Assembly: GCA_044221445.1 (NCBI GenBank)
Contig: JBGAPF010000001.1
Location: forward strand, 62,001-126,000
Direction of reading: 5' to 3'
DNA length: 64,000 bases
Source of the DNA: JBDHTS01 sp044221445
GTDB taxonomy: Bacteria > Pseudomonadota > Alphaproteobacteria > Micavibrionales > Micavibrionaceae
This document shows, piece after piece, positions 16,605 through 25,718 of the stretch (its first letter is position 1; each line of letters begins with the position of its first letter). The notes beneath the pieces were generated by a model that ran no database searches, was not told the DNA's origin, and saw only the letters and a program-made list of their open reading frames with translations. The translations under genes were made by a program, and so were the position numbers.

Positions 16605-17885
16605 TTATTTTAAAGGCATCAGCTTTTCAATGCCGCCCATATAGGGTTTCAAAACATCCGGCACGAACACGCCCCTATCCGTCGGGTCGTAATAATTCTC
16701 CAGCACCGCGACCAGGGCCCGGCCCACGGCGAGGCCCGAACCGTTCAGCGTGTGGACGAACTGCGTGTCCTTCTCGCCCTTCGCCTTGAACCGCGCTTTC
16801 ATGCGCCGCGCCTGGAAATCCCAGCAGTTGGAGCAGCTGGAAATCTCGCGATATTTCTGCTGCCCCGGCAGCCAGACCTCGATGTCATAGGTCTTGCGGC
16901 TGCCGAACCCGATATCCCCGGCGCACAGCGCCAGCGTGCGGAAAGAAAGCCCCAGTTTTTTCAGGATCGTCTCCGCGCATGCCGTCATGCGCTCATGCTC
17001 TTCCTCGCTCTTGTCCGGCGCGGTGATGCTGACCATCTCGACCTTATAAAACTGGTGCTGCCGGATCATGCCCTTGGTGTCTTTGCCCGCCGCCCCGGCC
17101 TCCGACCGGAAACACGGCGTCCACGCCGTCAGGCGCAAGGGCAGACTGTCAACATCGAGAATACTGTCCGCCACTGTATTGGTCAGCGATACTTCCGCCG
17201 TAGGAATTAGCCAGTGTCCTGTCGTGGTTTTGAACAGATCTTCCGCAAACTTCGGAAGCTGATTTGTGCCGAATACGGCATCATCCTTTACAAGCAAAGG
17301 CGGCGACACTTCCGTGTAACCGTGTTCGCCCGTATGCGTATCCAGCATAAACTGCCCTAATGCCCGCTCCATGCGAGCCAGGCCTGCACGCATCAGGACG
17401 AACCGCGCGCCCGACATCTTCGCCGCCGTCTCGAAATCCATCATGCCGAGGCCTTCGCCGATCGCCACATGGTCCGGCGCTTCGGAATTCAGGCGTTTCG
17501 GCTCTCCATGCTTGCGGATTTCCTTATTGTCGTCCTCGCTTTTGCCGTCCGGCACGTCGTCGGCCAGCAGATTGGGCAGGCTTGCCAGATGCAGGTTCAA
17601 GGCCTCGGCCAGCGTCGTCTCGCGCTGCTCCAGCACCGCCGTCTGCTGTTTAATGCGCGCGACTTCTTCCATCAATGGTTGAGCGTCGCCGCCCTTCGCC
17701 TTGATCTGACCTATTTCTTTCGAGGCCTCGTTGCGGCGCTGCTGCAGGGCCTGCATCTCGGTCTGGCAGGCGCGGCGCTCCTCGTCCATTTTCAGGATTG
17801 CGGCGGATTGCGGCTCCAGCCCCCGGCGGCCCCAGTTGCGGTCGAAAAAATCCGGATCGTCGCGAAGGGCGCGCAAGTCGTGCAT
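16605..17885 (-). CDS. serS: Seryl-tRNA synthetase
   Basis: This 426-aa class II aminoacyl-tRNA synthetase charges tRNA-Ser with serine. An N-terminal coiled-coil arm (residues 30-105, rich in Gln/Glu/Lys) binds the long variable arm of tRNA-Ser. The catalytic core has motif 2 (FRSEAG followed by GMIRQHQF) and motif 3 (GSGLAVGRALVAVLENY). The length is normal. It runs in the same direction as pcm, with 121 bases between its stop and the chosen pcm start. A tRNA-Ser lies further along the window at 46362. Confidence 0.97.
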   Translation of the reverse strand: MHDLRALRDDPDFFDRNWGRRGLEPQSAAILKMDEERRACQTEMQALQQRRNEASKEIGQIKAKGGDAQPLMEEVARIKQQTAVLEQRETTLAEALNLHLASLPNLLADDVPDGKSEDDNKEIRKHGEPKRLNSEAPDHVAIGEGLGMMDFETAAKMSGARFVLMRAGLARMERALGQFMLDTHTGEHGYTEVSPPLLVKDDAVFGTNQLPKFAEDLFKTTTGHWLIPTAEVSLTNTVADSILDVDSLPLRLTAWTPCFRSEAGAAGKDTKGMIRQHQFYKVEMVSITAPDKSEEEHERMTACAETILKKLGLSFRTLALCAGDIGFGSRKTYDIEVWLPGQQKYREISSCSNCWDFQARRMKARFKAKGEKDTQFVHTLNGSGLAVGRALVAVLENYYDPTDRGVFVPDVLKPYMGGIEKLMPLK

Positions 17886-17944
17886 AAAGTCCTCGTGTCC
17901 TCTTGTTTAGCCGCGCGGGCTGTCATAAGTAATTCGGTACCATA

Positions 17945-18811
17945 GTGAGGATTTCGCGCTTGCTCAAGGATTCCATCGACGGCGTTTACAGGATCGCGCG
18001 CCCGGCCCCCGGCCAGGCGCTGCCGCTTGTGTTCGATTCCCCGCATAGCGGGCGCGTTTATCCTGCCGGCTTCGCCCATGCCTGCCCAGAGGAGTTGCTA
18101 CGCCGGGCGGAGGACAACGATGTCGACCGGCTGTTCGCTTCCGCGCCTGCCCAGGGCGCGGCCCTGCTCTGCGCCGATTTCCCGCGCACCTTTATCGACC
18201 CGAACCGCGACGAATACGACCTCGATGCCGAACTGATCGCGGGGCCTCTGCCCGACGAAGCTAGACCCGGCGCACGCTCCCATGCCGGGATCGGCCTGAT
18301 CCGCCGGCTCGTGAAGCCGGGCATCCCGGTCTATAACCGCACGCTGCCGCTGGTCGAGGTCGAAAGGCGCATAGAAACTTTTTACCGCCCCTATCATGCC
18401 GCCCTTTACGCCCTGGTCGAGGAAGCGCATTACAATTTCGGCATCGCCTGGCATATCAACTGCCACTCCATGCCCGGCTCGGCGGGCCAGCCCGATTTCG
18501 TGCTCGGCGATCGCGACGGCACCAGCTGCGATCCCGCCTTCACCCGTGCTCTGCGCGATTTCATTCGCGGCATCGGCTACCGGGTCGCCCTCAACAATCC
18601 TTACAAGGGCGTCGAACTCGTCCGCCGCCATGGCCGCCCCGGCGCCGGTTACCACAGCCTTCAGATCGAAATCGCCAAGCCGCTGTATTGGAACGAAGAG
18701 AAGAACGAAAGAAACAATAATTACAGTGCACTGAAAACAGATATTGAGAAACTGGTTTCATTCTGCGCCAGTTGGGCGTCCGGCAGCCTGACGGCATTGG
18801 CTGCGGATTAA
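17945..18811 (+). CDS. N-formylglutamate amidohydrolase family protein
   Basis: This 288-aa hydrolase belongs to the N-formylglutamate deformylase family (PF05013), which acts at the end of one histidine-degradation route. It shows the family motifs LVFDSPHSGRVYP, RTFIDPNRDEYDLDAEL, GLIRRL, INCHSMPG and a late YHSLQIEIAKPLYWNE. These carry the likely zinc and substrate-binding residues (H, N-R-D-E, H). The start is GTG at 17945; no ATG lies before the first motif. No hut genes are nearby, so the physiological substrate may be another N-acyl amino acid. The 3' end overlaps lipB by 4 bases in convergent orientation. Confidence 0.9.
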   Translation: MRISRLLKDSIDGVYRIARPAPGQALPLVFDSPHSGRVYPAGFAHACPEELLRRAEDNDVDRLFASAPAQGAALLCADFPRTFIDPNRDEYDLDAELIAGPLPDEARPGARSHAGIGLIRRLVKPGIPVYNRTLPLVEVERRIETFYRPYHAALYALVEEAHYNFGIAWHINCHSMPGSAGQPDFVLGDRDGTSCDPAFTRALRDFIRGIGYRVALNNPYKGVELVRRHGRPGAGYHSLQIEIAKPLYWNEEKNERNNNYSALKTDIEKLVSFCASWASGSLTALAAD

Positions 18812-19515
18812 AGCGTCGCGCTTTCGAAAACCCCGCCCCATGCCAGCCGTAATGCTTCGTCCAGTTCATCCATGGATACCTTCCGCCCCAGAACGTCCCG
18901 GATGGACGTCACCCCCGCGTCGCCGATCCCGCACGGGACGATTCCGTCGAAATGGCTGAGATCCGGGTCGACGTTGACCGATATCCCGTGATACGTCACC
19001 CAGTGCCGCACCCGCACCCCGATCGCCGCGATTTTCTTCTCCCCCAAAATCTTTGCCTCTCCCTCGGGAGAGGTCGAAATGCCCCTTAGCGTTTCGGATG
19101 AGGGGCCGCTGACCCATATCCCAACCCTGCCCCCGATCCGCCGCCCGGCAATCCCGAACACCGCAAGCGTTCGAATGATCCATTCCTCAAGCCGCCAGAC
19201 GTAATCCTTGATATCCGGCGCAGCCTGGCGCTTTTTCAGGTCCAGCATCACATAGGCCACGCGCTGCCCCGGCCCGTGATAGGTATACTGCCCGCCCCGC
19301 CCCGTCCGGTGCACCGGGAACCGCATGTCGAGCAGGTCGCCTTCCCGCGCGCTCGTGCCCGCCGTATAAAGCGGCGGATGTTCCAGCAGCCATACCTGTT
19401 CCGCCGCCGTCCCGGCATGAATGGCGGAAACGCGGGATTCCATGGCTTCGATGGCCTCAGGATAGGAAACAGGCTCTTTCGACAACGTCCATTCGACCAT
19501 TCCGCTAGAAAACAT
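18808..19515 (-). CDS. lipB: Lipoyl(octanoyl) transferase
   Basis: This protein of about 235 aa transfers octanoyl groups from acyl carrier protein to lipoyl domains, the first step of lipoate synthesis. Conserved segments are VWLLEHPPLYTAGTSA, RTGRGGQYTYHGPGQRVAY, the catalytic lysine region EKKIAAIGVRVRHWVTYHG, and FDGIVPCGI with the catalytic cysteine. An insert of about 15 residues (SGPSSETLRGISTSPEGEA) precedes the lysine motif. The frame is open another 159 bases upstream, but that part is antisense to tRNA-Leu, so the start must be ATG 19515 or ATG 19500. Neither has a good ribosome site. LipA is not nearby. Confidence 0.93.
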   Translation of the reverse strand: MFSSGMVEWTLSKEPVSYPEAIEAMESRVSAIHAGTAAEQVWLLEHPPLYTAGTSAREGDLLDMRFPVHRTGRGGQYTYHGPGQRVAYVMLDLKKRQAAPDIKDYVWRLEEWIIRTLAVFGIAGRRIGGRVGIWVSGPSSETLRGISTSPEGEAKILGEKKIAAIGVRVRHWVTYHGISVNVDPDLSHFDGIVPCGIGDAGVTSIRDVLGRKVSMDELDEALRLAWGGVFESATL

Positions 19516-19586
19516 AAAGACCGGATGCTTGCAACAGCAGCCGATATTTGTTACAGCATTCCCCGACCTCATCTTCCTATTGGCTT

Positions 19587-19673
19587 GCGGCCGTGGCGGA
19601 ATGGTAGACGCGCAGCGTTGAGGTCGCTGTGGGCTAATCCCCCGTGGAAGTTCGAGTCTTCTCGGCCGCACCA
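19587..19673 (+). tRNA. tRNA-Leu (anticodon GAG)
   Basis: 87 bases fold as a type II tRNA. The acceptor stem GCGGCCG pairs with CGGCCGC, and the 3' CCA is encoded. The anticodon stem CAGCG/CGCTG encloses the loop TTGAGGT, giving anticodon GAG. There is a long variable arm (TGGGCTAATCCCCC) and a TTCGAGT T-loop. It reads leucine CTC/CTT codons. Confidence 0.96.
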
Positions 19674-19710
19674 TACTTTTCTTTTTGCTTGCTGTTCAGG
19701 CATACCATAA

Positions 19711-19735
19711 GAAAACCCCTCCTTTTGGGAGGGGC
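19711..19735 (-). terminator. Rho-independent terminator
   Basis: A 7-bp stem (CCCCTCC and GGAGGGG) encloses a short loop. The run of four A on the + strand gives a T tract when read on the minus strand. It therefore ends minus-strand transcripts, most likely the 162-aa gene at 19805-20293. Confidence 0.75.
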
Positions 19736-19804
19736 TGACTCTAAGAAAGTTGGCGGTGTGACGGCCGCCGTTTCATGGCATAGTCTTGTTTTCATGAAGG
19801 ATAT

Positions 19805-20293
19805 TCAATCCTGTAGCCTGCGGTTTTCCTTGTAGAAATACGCGATCACTTCCTTATGGTTTTTCAGGATCGCCTTGCGCGGATCCGCAATAAGGCGGTT
19901 TTTGTCGTCTCGGTTGGTCACCGGTTTCGACCCCAGCTTGTGGGACCAGGCCCCGCCCGCGTCCTGGCGCATCCAGTGCCAGTCGGCAGTGTCCCGGCCC
20001 CAAGTCAGCGCCACCAGATAATATCCTTCTTTATTGGGCGGATTCTGAAACGGCGCGGGCTTCAGGTCGTATAATCGCATCGAGCGCTCGATGGTCGCCC
20101 CGATAGCGGCGCCCCGGCTCTGAAACGCCATATCGCCCAGCCGCAGCCATGTCTTGACGTTCAGGGCGTACCCCAGGCAGTTGACGCTTTTGATCAGGGC
20201 CTCATCGTTCCAGAGATGCGGCTCATACAGGGGCGGTAGGTCCTTGCGGGCCGGTTCCGCCACCCTGAATATCCTGGTCTTGAGCAATGCCAT
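19805..20293 (-). CDS. Hypothetical protein with possible Cys/His peptidase-like motifs
   Basis: A 162-aa protein with no signal peptide. It has NCLGYALN near residue 38, then GYYLVALTWGRDTADWHWMR (residues 90-109) and AWSHKLGSKPV just after. A Cys in N-C-x-x-Y-A followed by His in DWHWMRQD and WSHKLG is a pattern I recall from small uncharacterised bacterial and phage proteins that may have a papain-like fold. This is an inference from spacing, not a firm assignment. A terminator follows the gene. Neighbours (tRNA-Leu, PAP2 gene) give no functional hint. Confidence 0.7.
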   Translation of the reverse strand: MALLKTRIFRVAEPARKDLPPLYEPHLWNDEALIKSVNCLGYALNVKTWLRLGDMAFQSRGAAIGATIERSMRLYDLKPAPFQNPPNKEGYYLVALTWGRDTADWHWMRQDAGGAWSHKLGSKPVTNRDDKNRLIADPRKAILKNHKEVIAYFYKENRRLQD

Positions 20294-20529
20294 TGGAACT
20301 CCAGCGTTACGCTTAAATTATTATGTATATTACACATATCATTTCCCGCGCAGGAAAGGCAATGTTTTCATGCGGAGACATGTGGATTTGCCGAGTATGC
20401 CAGAAAACAACGGCGTTTTTCCAACCGAATCCGTCCCGACTCTGACTTTTGCCGAAAGCTTGTTATTTGTTAAGGCGATCAATATGCTACCTTCCGGTCA
20501 TAAATTATGCCGGAATCCGAAATTCCACT

Positions 20530-21507
20530 ATGTTTCCAGGAATCATCCTATACATAAGCCTTGCCGTCGTTGCCGCCATTGATCTGGCCTGGCTGGCGGT
20601 GACTGATATTTCCATCCGGCAAGACAGCGTTTTCCCCGTCGTCATCCCGATCATGCTGATCGGCGCCATGGCGGTAGGGGCAAGGGCCCTCAGCGTTTAT
20701 TTTGAACGCATCATGCCTCCGCAAAGTCGCGCAGCCAGCAAGGCGTATTTCGATATCCTGATCGTCGTGTTCCATGGCCTCTTCTTCATCCGCGCCGCCT
20801 GGCTGTTCCTGTCACTGTTGAACTACCTGAGCATGAGCTTGGCTTTTCCCTATACGGACACCATCCTGTTCGCCGCGGACCGCGCTTTGTTTCCCGACTG
20901 GAAAGGCTATTTTGCCTTTGTCGCCGACCGGCCTTTTCTGGTCGTCATCCTCGGCATCTCCTACGGGCTGCTGACCCCGATCAGCGTGATCGTTTTTCTC
21001 GGCATGATGCTCGGTCGCCAGACGCGGCGGGCAGAATTCTATATCACCGGCTTTTTCATCACGGCCCTGATCTGCATAACGGCCGGAATGTTCTTTCCTG
21101 CCGTAGGCTCTGTGATGCATATTCTGGGCGGTCATGTCCCTTCCGGCCGATTCGAGGGCGTTCCCGGCGTCTATCACGTCCCCATCCTTGAAAAACTGCG
21201 CGGTAGCGGACCGGTAGCGCTCGATCTGAACGACCTGCCCGGCCTTGTGACGTTCCCGTCCTTTCATACCGCGGCCGGCATCGCCCTGTTCTGGAGCCAG
21301 CGGCGTACCCGGCTTTTCTGGCCGGCCCTGGCCTATGCGGCTGTGATGATCGCGAGCACGCCCGTCATTGGCGGCCATTATTTCATCGACCTGCTGGGCG
21401 GGGGCGTGATCGCCGTGGCCATCCTGGCATGGCTCGGTCGCCTGCCCCGCTACCGCGGCCTTTTCAGGCCCGACCTGTCTCCCCAGGAATCCGAAAGGAT
21501 CGCTTGA
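20530..21507 (+). CDS. PAP2 superfamily membrane phosphatase
   Basis: A membrane protein of about 325 aa with 6-8 hydrophobic segments. The C-terminal half contains the acid-phosphatase motifs FPSFHTAAGIALFW and PVIGGHYFIDLLGG, with the paired His residues of PAP2 enzymes. These belong to the Aur1/Ipt1-like PAP2_3 subgroup rather than to the UppP type. Such enzymes act on lipid phosphates or move phospho-head groups at the outer face of the membrane. ATG 20530 (MFPGIILYISL) was chosen because it starts the first membrane helix; the open frame before it looks non-coding. It is probably a single-gene unit. Substrate unknown. Confidence 0.88.
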   Translation: MFPGIILYISLAVVAAIDLAWLAVTDISIRQDSVFPVVIPIMLIGAMAVGARALSVYFERIMPPQSRAASKAYFDILIVVFHGLFFIRAAWLFLSLLNYLSMSLAFPYTDTILFAADRALFPDWKGYFAFVADRPFLVVILGISYGLLTPISVIVFLGMMLGRQTRRAEFYITGFFITALICITAGMFFPAVGSVMHILGGHVPSGRFEGVPGVYHVPILEKLRGSGPVALDLNDLPGLVTFPSFHTAAGIALFWSQRRTRLFWPALAYAAVMIASTPVIGGHYFIDLLGGGVIAVAILAWLGRLPRYRGLFRPDLSPQESERIA

Positions 21508-21574
21508 AAAAAAGCCTGTATTCTGTCACCTATGGGGCGGGCTTTGACGCCTTATTTAGATTTAGGGATTTTCC

Positions 21575-23878
21575 ATGCAGGACTCTTTGCGCGACGCCGC
21601 GCTCGAATATCACCGCCATCCGACGCCCGGCAAGATTTCCATACTGCCGACCAAGGCGCTGGCCACCCAGCGCGACCTGGCGCTGGCCTATTCTCCCGGC
21701 GTTGCCGCCGCCTGCGACGAGATCGAAAAAGACCCGTTGAAAGCTCTCGATTACACCAGCCGTGGCAATCTGGTCGCCGTTATCACCAATGGCACCGCCG
21801 TGCTCGGCCTCGGCGATATCGGCCCCCTGGCCTCCAAACCGGTCATGGAAGGCAAGGCCGTCCTGTTCAAGAAATTCGCCAACATCGATTCCATCGATAT
21901 CGAAATCGATGAAAAGGATGTGGACAAGCTTGTGGATATCATATCGTCCCTCGAACCTTCCTTTGGCGGCATCAACCTCGAAGATATCAAGGCCCCGGAA
22001 TGCTTCGAGGTCGAACGCCGCCTGCGCGAAAAGATGAAAATCCCCGTCTTTCACGATGACCAGCACGGCACCGCCATCATCGTCGGCGCGGCCATGACCA
22101 ACTGGCTGCATTTCACCAACCGCAAGATCACCGATATCCGCCTTGTCGCCAACGGCGCCGGCGCCTCGGCGCTCGCCTGCCTGAAAATGCTGCACGCACT
22201 CGGCCTGCCAAAGGACAACATCGTCGTCTGCGACCGCAAGGGCGTCGTGTACAAGGGCCGCGCCGAAGGCATGGACCAGTACAAGGAAGAATTCGCTTCC
22301 AACACCAACGCCCGCACCCTGAACGACGCGCTGGAAGATGCCGACGTGTTCCTCGGGCTGTCCGGTCCCAACGTGCTCGGCGCGAACGAAGTCAGGAAAA
22401 TGGCGAAAGCCCCGCTTATCATGGCCCTCTCAAATCCCACGCCTGAGATCATGCCGGAAGACGCCCGCGCGGGGCAGCCCGACGCCATTATCTGCACGGG
22501 CCGCTCGGATTATACGAACCAGGTCAACAATGTCCTGTGCTTTCCGTTCATCTTTCGCGGGGCGCTGGATGTCGGCGCCACGGCCATCACGGAAAGCATG
22601 AAGATCGCCTGCGTCCACGCCATAGCGGGCCTCGCCCGGCGCGAAGCCTCGGCTGAAGTCGCCGCCGTCTACCCCGATGAACAGCTTGAATTCGGCGCGG
22701 ATTACCTCATCCCCAAACCTTTCGACCCGCGGCTGATCGTCGAACTGCCCGTCGCCGTCGCCAAGGCGGCCATGGACGCTGGCGTCGCCACGCGGCCCAT
22801 TGTCGACTGGGACGCCTATATCGAGATGCTGAAATCCTATACCTACCGCACATCGATGGCGATGCGTCCGGTGTTCAGCCATGCCAAGGGCGATCTGAAG
22901 CGCGTCGTCTATGCAGAGGGCGAGGAAGAACGCGTCCTTCGCGCCGTGCAGACGGTTCTTGACGAAGGCCTCGCCAAGCCCATCGTCATCGGCCGCCCGG
23001 CGGTCGTACAGATGCGCATCAAGAAATTGCGCCTGCGCATGCGGCCGGAAAAAGATTTCGAACTGATCGATCCCGAGGACGATCCGCGCTACCGCGAATA
23101 CTGGTCCGCCTATCACGAGATCATGGAGCGCCGCGGCGTCACCCCCGCTATAGCCCGCAACGTCCTGCGCGCCAACCCCACCGTCATCGGCGCGCTGATG
23201 GTCCGTCGCGGTCTCGCTGACGCCCTGCTCTGCGGCACCGTCGGCCTGTACCAGCAGCATCTGAAAGATATCGTCGACATCCTGGGCCTCACGCCCGGCG
23301 TCGAGACCGCCGCGGCGATGAACGCCCTTATCCTGCCGCGCGGCAACTTCTTCATCTGCGACACCCAGGTCAATCCTAACCCTTCCATCGCGCAGATCAG
23401 CGAGATGACCATGCTGGCCGCTGAAGCCGTCCAGCGTTTCGGTATCAAGCCGAAGGTGGCGTTGCTTTCCCATTCGAACTTCGGCACGCATGACAGCGAC
23501 TGCGCATATAAAATGCGCGCAGCGCTTCTCGACCTGCGCCAGCGCGCGCCAGACCTTGAGATCGACGGCGAAATGCATGCAGACGCCGCCTTGTCCGAAA
23601 GCATCCGCAAGACGATCATGCCCAATTCGACGCTCCAGGGCGAAGCCAATCTGTTCATCATGCCGAACGTGGACGCCGCCAACATCGCCTTCAATATTTT
23701 GAAGATTCTCGGCGAAGGCACGTCCATCGGCCCCATGCTTCTCGGCGTCGCCGCCCCCGCGCACATCATGACCCCCACCGTGACGCCGCGCGGCATCGTC
23801 AACATGACCGCCGTCGCCGCCGTCGGCGCGCAGGCGCATGTCCTGGAAGAGCCTGTCAAGCTGCGGGCCCGGAAGTAA
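21575..23878 (+). CDS. maeB: NADP-dependent malic enzyme fused to phosphotransacetylase-like domain
   Basis: This 767-aa enzyme converts malate to pyruvate and CO2 with NADP. The malic-enzyme part (residues 1-430) shows LAYSPGVAAACDEI, NGTAVLGLGDIGPLASKPVMEGK, IPVFHDDQHGTAIIVGAAM and GAGASALACLKML. From about 435 onward the protein has the phosphate acetyltransferase-like domain (KRVVYAEGEEERVLRAVQ and GVAAPAHIMTPTVTPRGIVNM). In large malic enzymes this domain is regulatory, often sensing acetyl-CoA, and lacks transferase activity. Length and layout match proteobacterial MaeB. An AGGGA ribosome site precedes the ATG. Transcribed as a probable single gene before mgtE (56 bases). Confidence 0.95.
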   Translation: MQDSLRDAALEYHRHPTPGKISILPTKALATQRDLALAYSPGVAAACDEIEKDPLKALDYTSRGNLVAVITNGTAVLGLGDIGPLASKPVMEGKAVLFKKFANIDSIDIEIDEKDVDKLVDIISSLEPSFGGINLEDIKAPECFEVERRLREKMKIPVFHDDQHGTAIIVGAAMTNWLHFTNRKITDIRLVANGAGASALACLKMLHALGLPKDNIVVCDRKGVVYKGRAEGMDQYKEEFASNTNARTLNDALEDADVFLGLSGPNVLGANEVRKMAKAPLIMALSNPTPEIMPEDARAGQPDAIICTGRSDYTNQVNNVLCFPFIFRGALDVGATAITESMKIACVHAIAGLARREASAEVAAVYPDEQLEFGADYLIPKPFDPRLIVELPVAVAKAAMDAGVATRPIVDWDAYIEMLKSYTYRTSMAMRPVFSHAKGDLKRVVYAEGEEERVLRAVQTVLDEGLAKPIVIGRPAVVQMRIKKLRLRMRPEKDFELIDPEDDPRYREYWSAYHEIMERRGVTPAIARNVLRANPTVIGALMVRRGLADALLCGTVGLYQQHLKDIVDILGLTPGVETAAAMNALILPRGNFFICDTQVNPNPSIAQISEMTMLAAEAVQRFGIKPKVALLSHSNFGTHDSDCAYKMRAALLDLRQRAPDLEIDGEMHADAALSESIRKTIMPNSTLQGEANLFIMPNVDAANIAFNILKILGEGTSIGPMLLGVAAPAHIMTPTVTPRGIVNMTAVAAVGAQAHVLEEPVKLRARK

Positions 23879-23934
23879 TATTTACCGCTCTCTGAAGAAT
23901 AAAAGCCCGCACCTCTTCATCCTTAAGGGCCGAA

Positions 23935-25341
23935 ATGACCGAGCAGGACGACACCATCACCGAGCCGAAGGCAGGCCTGATTGAGGCTATGCCCGAGCCT
24001 CTTTACGGCCTGTCGGACCGCAAGATCGAGGAAATCCTCGACCTGCTGCACAGCGGCTATACCGAACAGCTGGTCGCCGCGATCCATGACCTGAGCGCCG
24101 CCGACGCCGCCGAGCTTTTGTTCAAGATCGGCGAGGACGACCGGCGTCAGCTGCTGTCTGAGCACGGCGCGGCATTCGACCCCTATACGTTCCACGACCT
24201 TCCGTTCGGCCTGCGCGAGACAGCGCTCGAATCCATCGCCCCGGCCCAGGTGGCGGCCATCCTTTCGGAGATGGATTCGGACGACGCGCTCGACATGATC
24301 GTCGACCTCGATACGGATTTCCAGAGGGAGATTATCCGCAAGCTCTCCGCCAAGATGCGGGTGACGCTTGAGGAAGGCCTGAACTTCCCGGAATATTCCG
24401 CCGGCCGTCTGATGCAGCGGGAATTCGTCGCCATCCCTCAGTTCTGGACCGTCGGCAAGGCCATCGATTACCTGCGCGCCGCATCCAACGACCTGCCCGA
24501 CGAATTTTTCGACGTTTTCGTCATCACGCCGGCCTACCACGTCGTCGGCGTTATCCCTCTGAACCGCATCATCCGCGCCCAGCGCCAGGAAAAACTCGAA
24601 AACCTGAAGCTGGAGGATATTCATCCCCTTCCTGCCGAAATGGACCAGGAGGAAGTGGCCCGCATCTTCCGGCGGGAGGACCTGTCCTCTGCGCCTGTCG
24701 TCGACGATGAGGGCCGCCTGATCGGCGTTGTCACCTTCGACGACGTGGCGGACGTTATCAGCGAGGAAGCCGAAGAAGACATCCTGAAACTCGGCGGCGT
24801 CGGCGAAAGCGATTTGTATGAATCGCCGCTGTCCACCAGCATTGCCCGCTCGAAATGGCTGTTCCTCAACCTGCTGACCGCGTTTCTCGCGTCCTGGATC
24901 GTTTCCCTGTTCGACGACACCATTACCCGCGTCGTCGCCCTCGCCGCCCTGATGCCCATCGTCGCGGGCATGGGCGGCAACGCCGGCACCCAGACTCTTG
25001 CTGTAATCGTCCGCGCCATCGCTATCCAGGAACTGTCCGGCGCCACCGCCTCAAGGGCTATTTATAAAGAAGCTTTGGTCGGCCTGCTCAACGGCATGAT
25101 CTTTGCCGTCATAACCGGCGCGGCCATCTTCCTGTTTTTCCAGAGCGCGATGCTCGGCCTTGTCATCGGCATGGCAATGGTCGTCAACCTCGTCGCCGCC
25201 GGAGCGTTCGGTGCGTTGGTGCCAATCGTGCTCAACCGCATCGGCAAAGACCCCGCCATCTCTTCGGCAATCTTCCTGACCACCGTCACAGACTGCATCG
25301 GTTTTTTTGCGTTTCTAGGACTCGCCGCCGTCCTGCTTTGA
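23935..25341 (+). CDS. mgtE: Magnesium transporter MgtE
   Basis: A 468-aa protein with the MgtE layout. The N-terminal superhelical domain (residues 20-135; LHSGYTEQLVAAIHDLSAADAAELL) is followed by two CBS domains (about 140-265; GRLMQREFVAIPQ and SSAPVVDDEGRLIGVVTFDDVADVI) that sense cytosolic Mg2+. Five transmembrane helices form the pore, with PIVAGMGGNAGTQTLAVIVRAI, the family signature. It imports Mg2+ (or related divalent ions). No Mg2+-sensing leader can be placed in the 56-base gap upstream. A complete, normal-length gene. Confidence 0.95.
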   Translation: MTEQDDTITEPKAGLIEAMPEPLYGLSDRKIEEILDLLHSGYTEQLVAAIHDLSAADAAELLFKIGEDDRRQLLSEHGAAFDPYTFHDLPFGLRETALESIAPAQVAAILSEMDSDDALDMIVDLDTDFQREIIRKLSAKMRVTLEEGLNFPEYSAGRLMQREFVAIPQFWTVGKAIDYLRAASNDLPDEFFDVFVITPAYHVVGVIPLNRIIRAQRQEKLENLKLEDIHPLPAEMDQEEVARIFRREDLSSAPVVDDEGRLIGVVTFDDVADVISEEAEEDILKLGGVGESDLYESPLSTSIARSKWLFLNLLTAFLASWIVSLFDDTITRVVALAALMPIVAGMGGNAGTQTLAVIVRAIAIQELSGATASRAIYKEALVGLLNGMIFAVITGAAIFLFFQSAMLGLVIGMAMVVNLVAAGAFGALVPIVLNRIGKDPAISSAIFLTTVTDCIGFFAFLGLAAVLL

Positions 25342-25371
25342 AGCTTCCGTCTTTATCATAGGAAAAATCCC

Positions 25372-25629
25372 ATGGGCCTTCGCTTCCGTAAAATCCTGAA
25401 AGTCATTCCTGGAGTGCGGATCAACCTCGCCAAAAAAGGCGCGAGCCTGTCGGTGGGCGGCAAGGGACTTACCTACAATATCGGACGCCGCGGTACCCGT
25501 TCCACCGTTGGCCTTCCCGGCAGCGGCGTTTCCTGGTCCACGTATAAACGGTCATCGGGCGGTATAGGCAGCATCTTATGGATAGCCGCCATTGGCCTGT
25601 TAGTTCTGGCGATTTACCTTCTCCGGTAA
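25372..25629 (+). CDS. DUF4236 domain protein
   Basis: An 85-aa protein whose first 60 residues match the DUF4236 pattern: MGLRFRKILKVIPGVRINLAKK, GASLSVGGKGLTYNIGRRG and RSTVGLPGSGVSWSTY. A single C-terminal hydrophobic helix (ILWIAAIGLLVLAIYLL) should anchor it in the membrane. DUF4236 is widespread in bacteria, often near DNA or membrane proteins, and has no known activity. It lies 30 bases after mgtE and could share its transcript; AGGA precedes the ATG. Confidence 0.88.
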   Translation: MGLRFRKILKVIPGVRINLAKKGASLSVGGKGLTYNIGRRGTRSTVGLPGSGVSWSTYKRSSGGIGSILWIAAIGLLVLAIYLLR

Positions 25630-25718
25630 GACTGCCCATGATCCGCCACAATAAAACCACTGGCAAATCTGCGCTTTTTCCTGCTAGCCTGAAGGCTTAA
25701 CAAGATCGCCCGTCCCTT

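Noticed and set aside
20154..20582. Plus-strand 142-codon frame before the PAP2 gene
   Set aside because: It overlaps the end of the 162-aa minus-strand gene and the PAP2 start, with poor codon pattern. I see nothing convincing in this gap beyond AT-rich, promoter-like sequence.
22430..23839. 469-codon minus-strand open frame opposite the malic enzyme
   Set aside because: The opposite strand encodes a complete malic enzyme with all motifs; the antisense translation is Asp/Gly/Val-rich with no recognisable motif.
23879..23934. Possible Mg2+ riboswitch before mgtE
   Set aside because: Only 56 bases separate the genes, too short for known Mg2+-sensing leaders, and no structure is evident.
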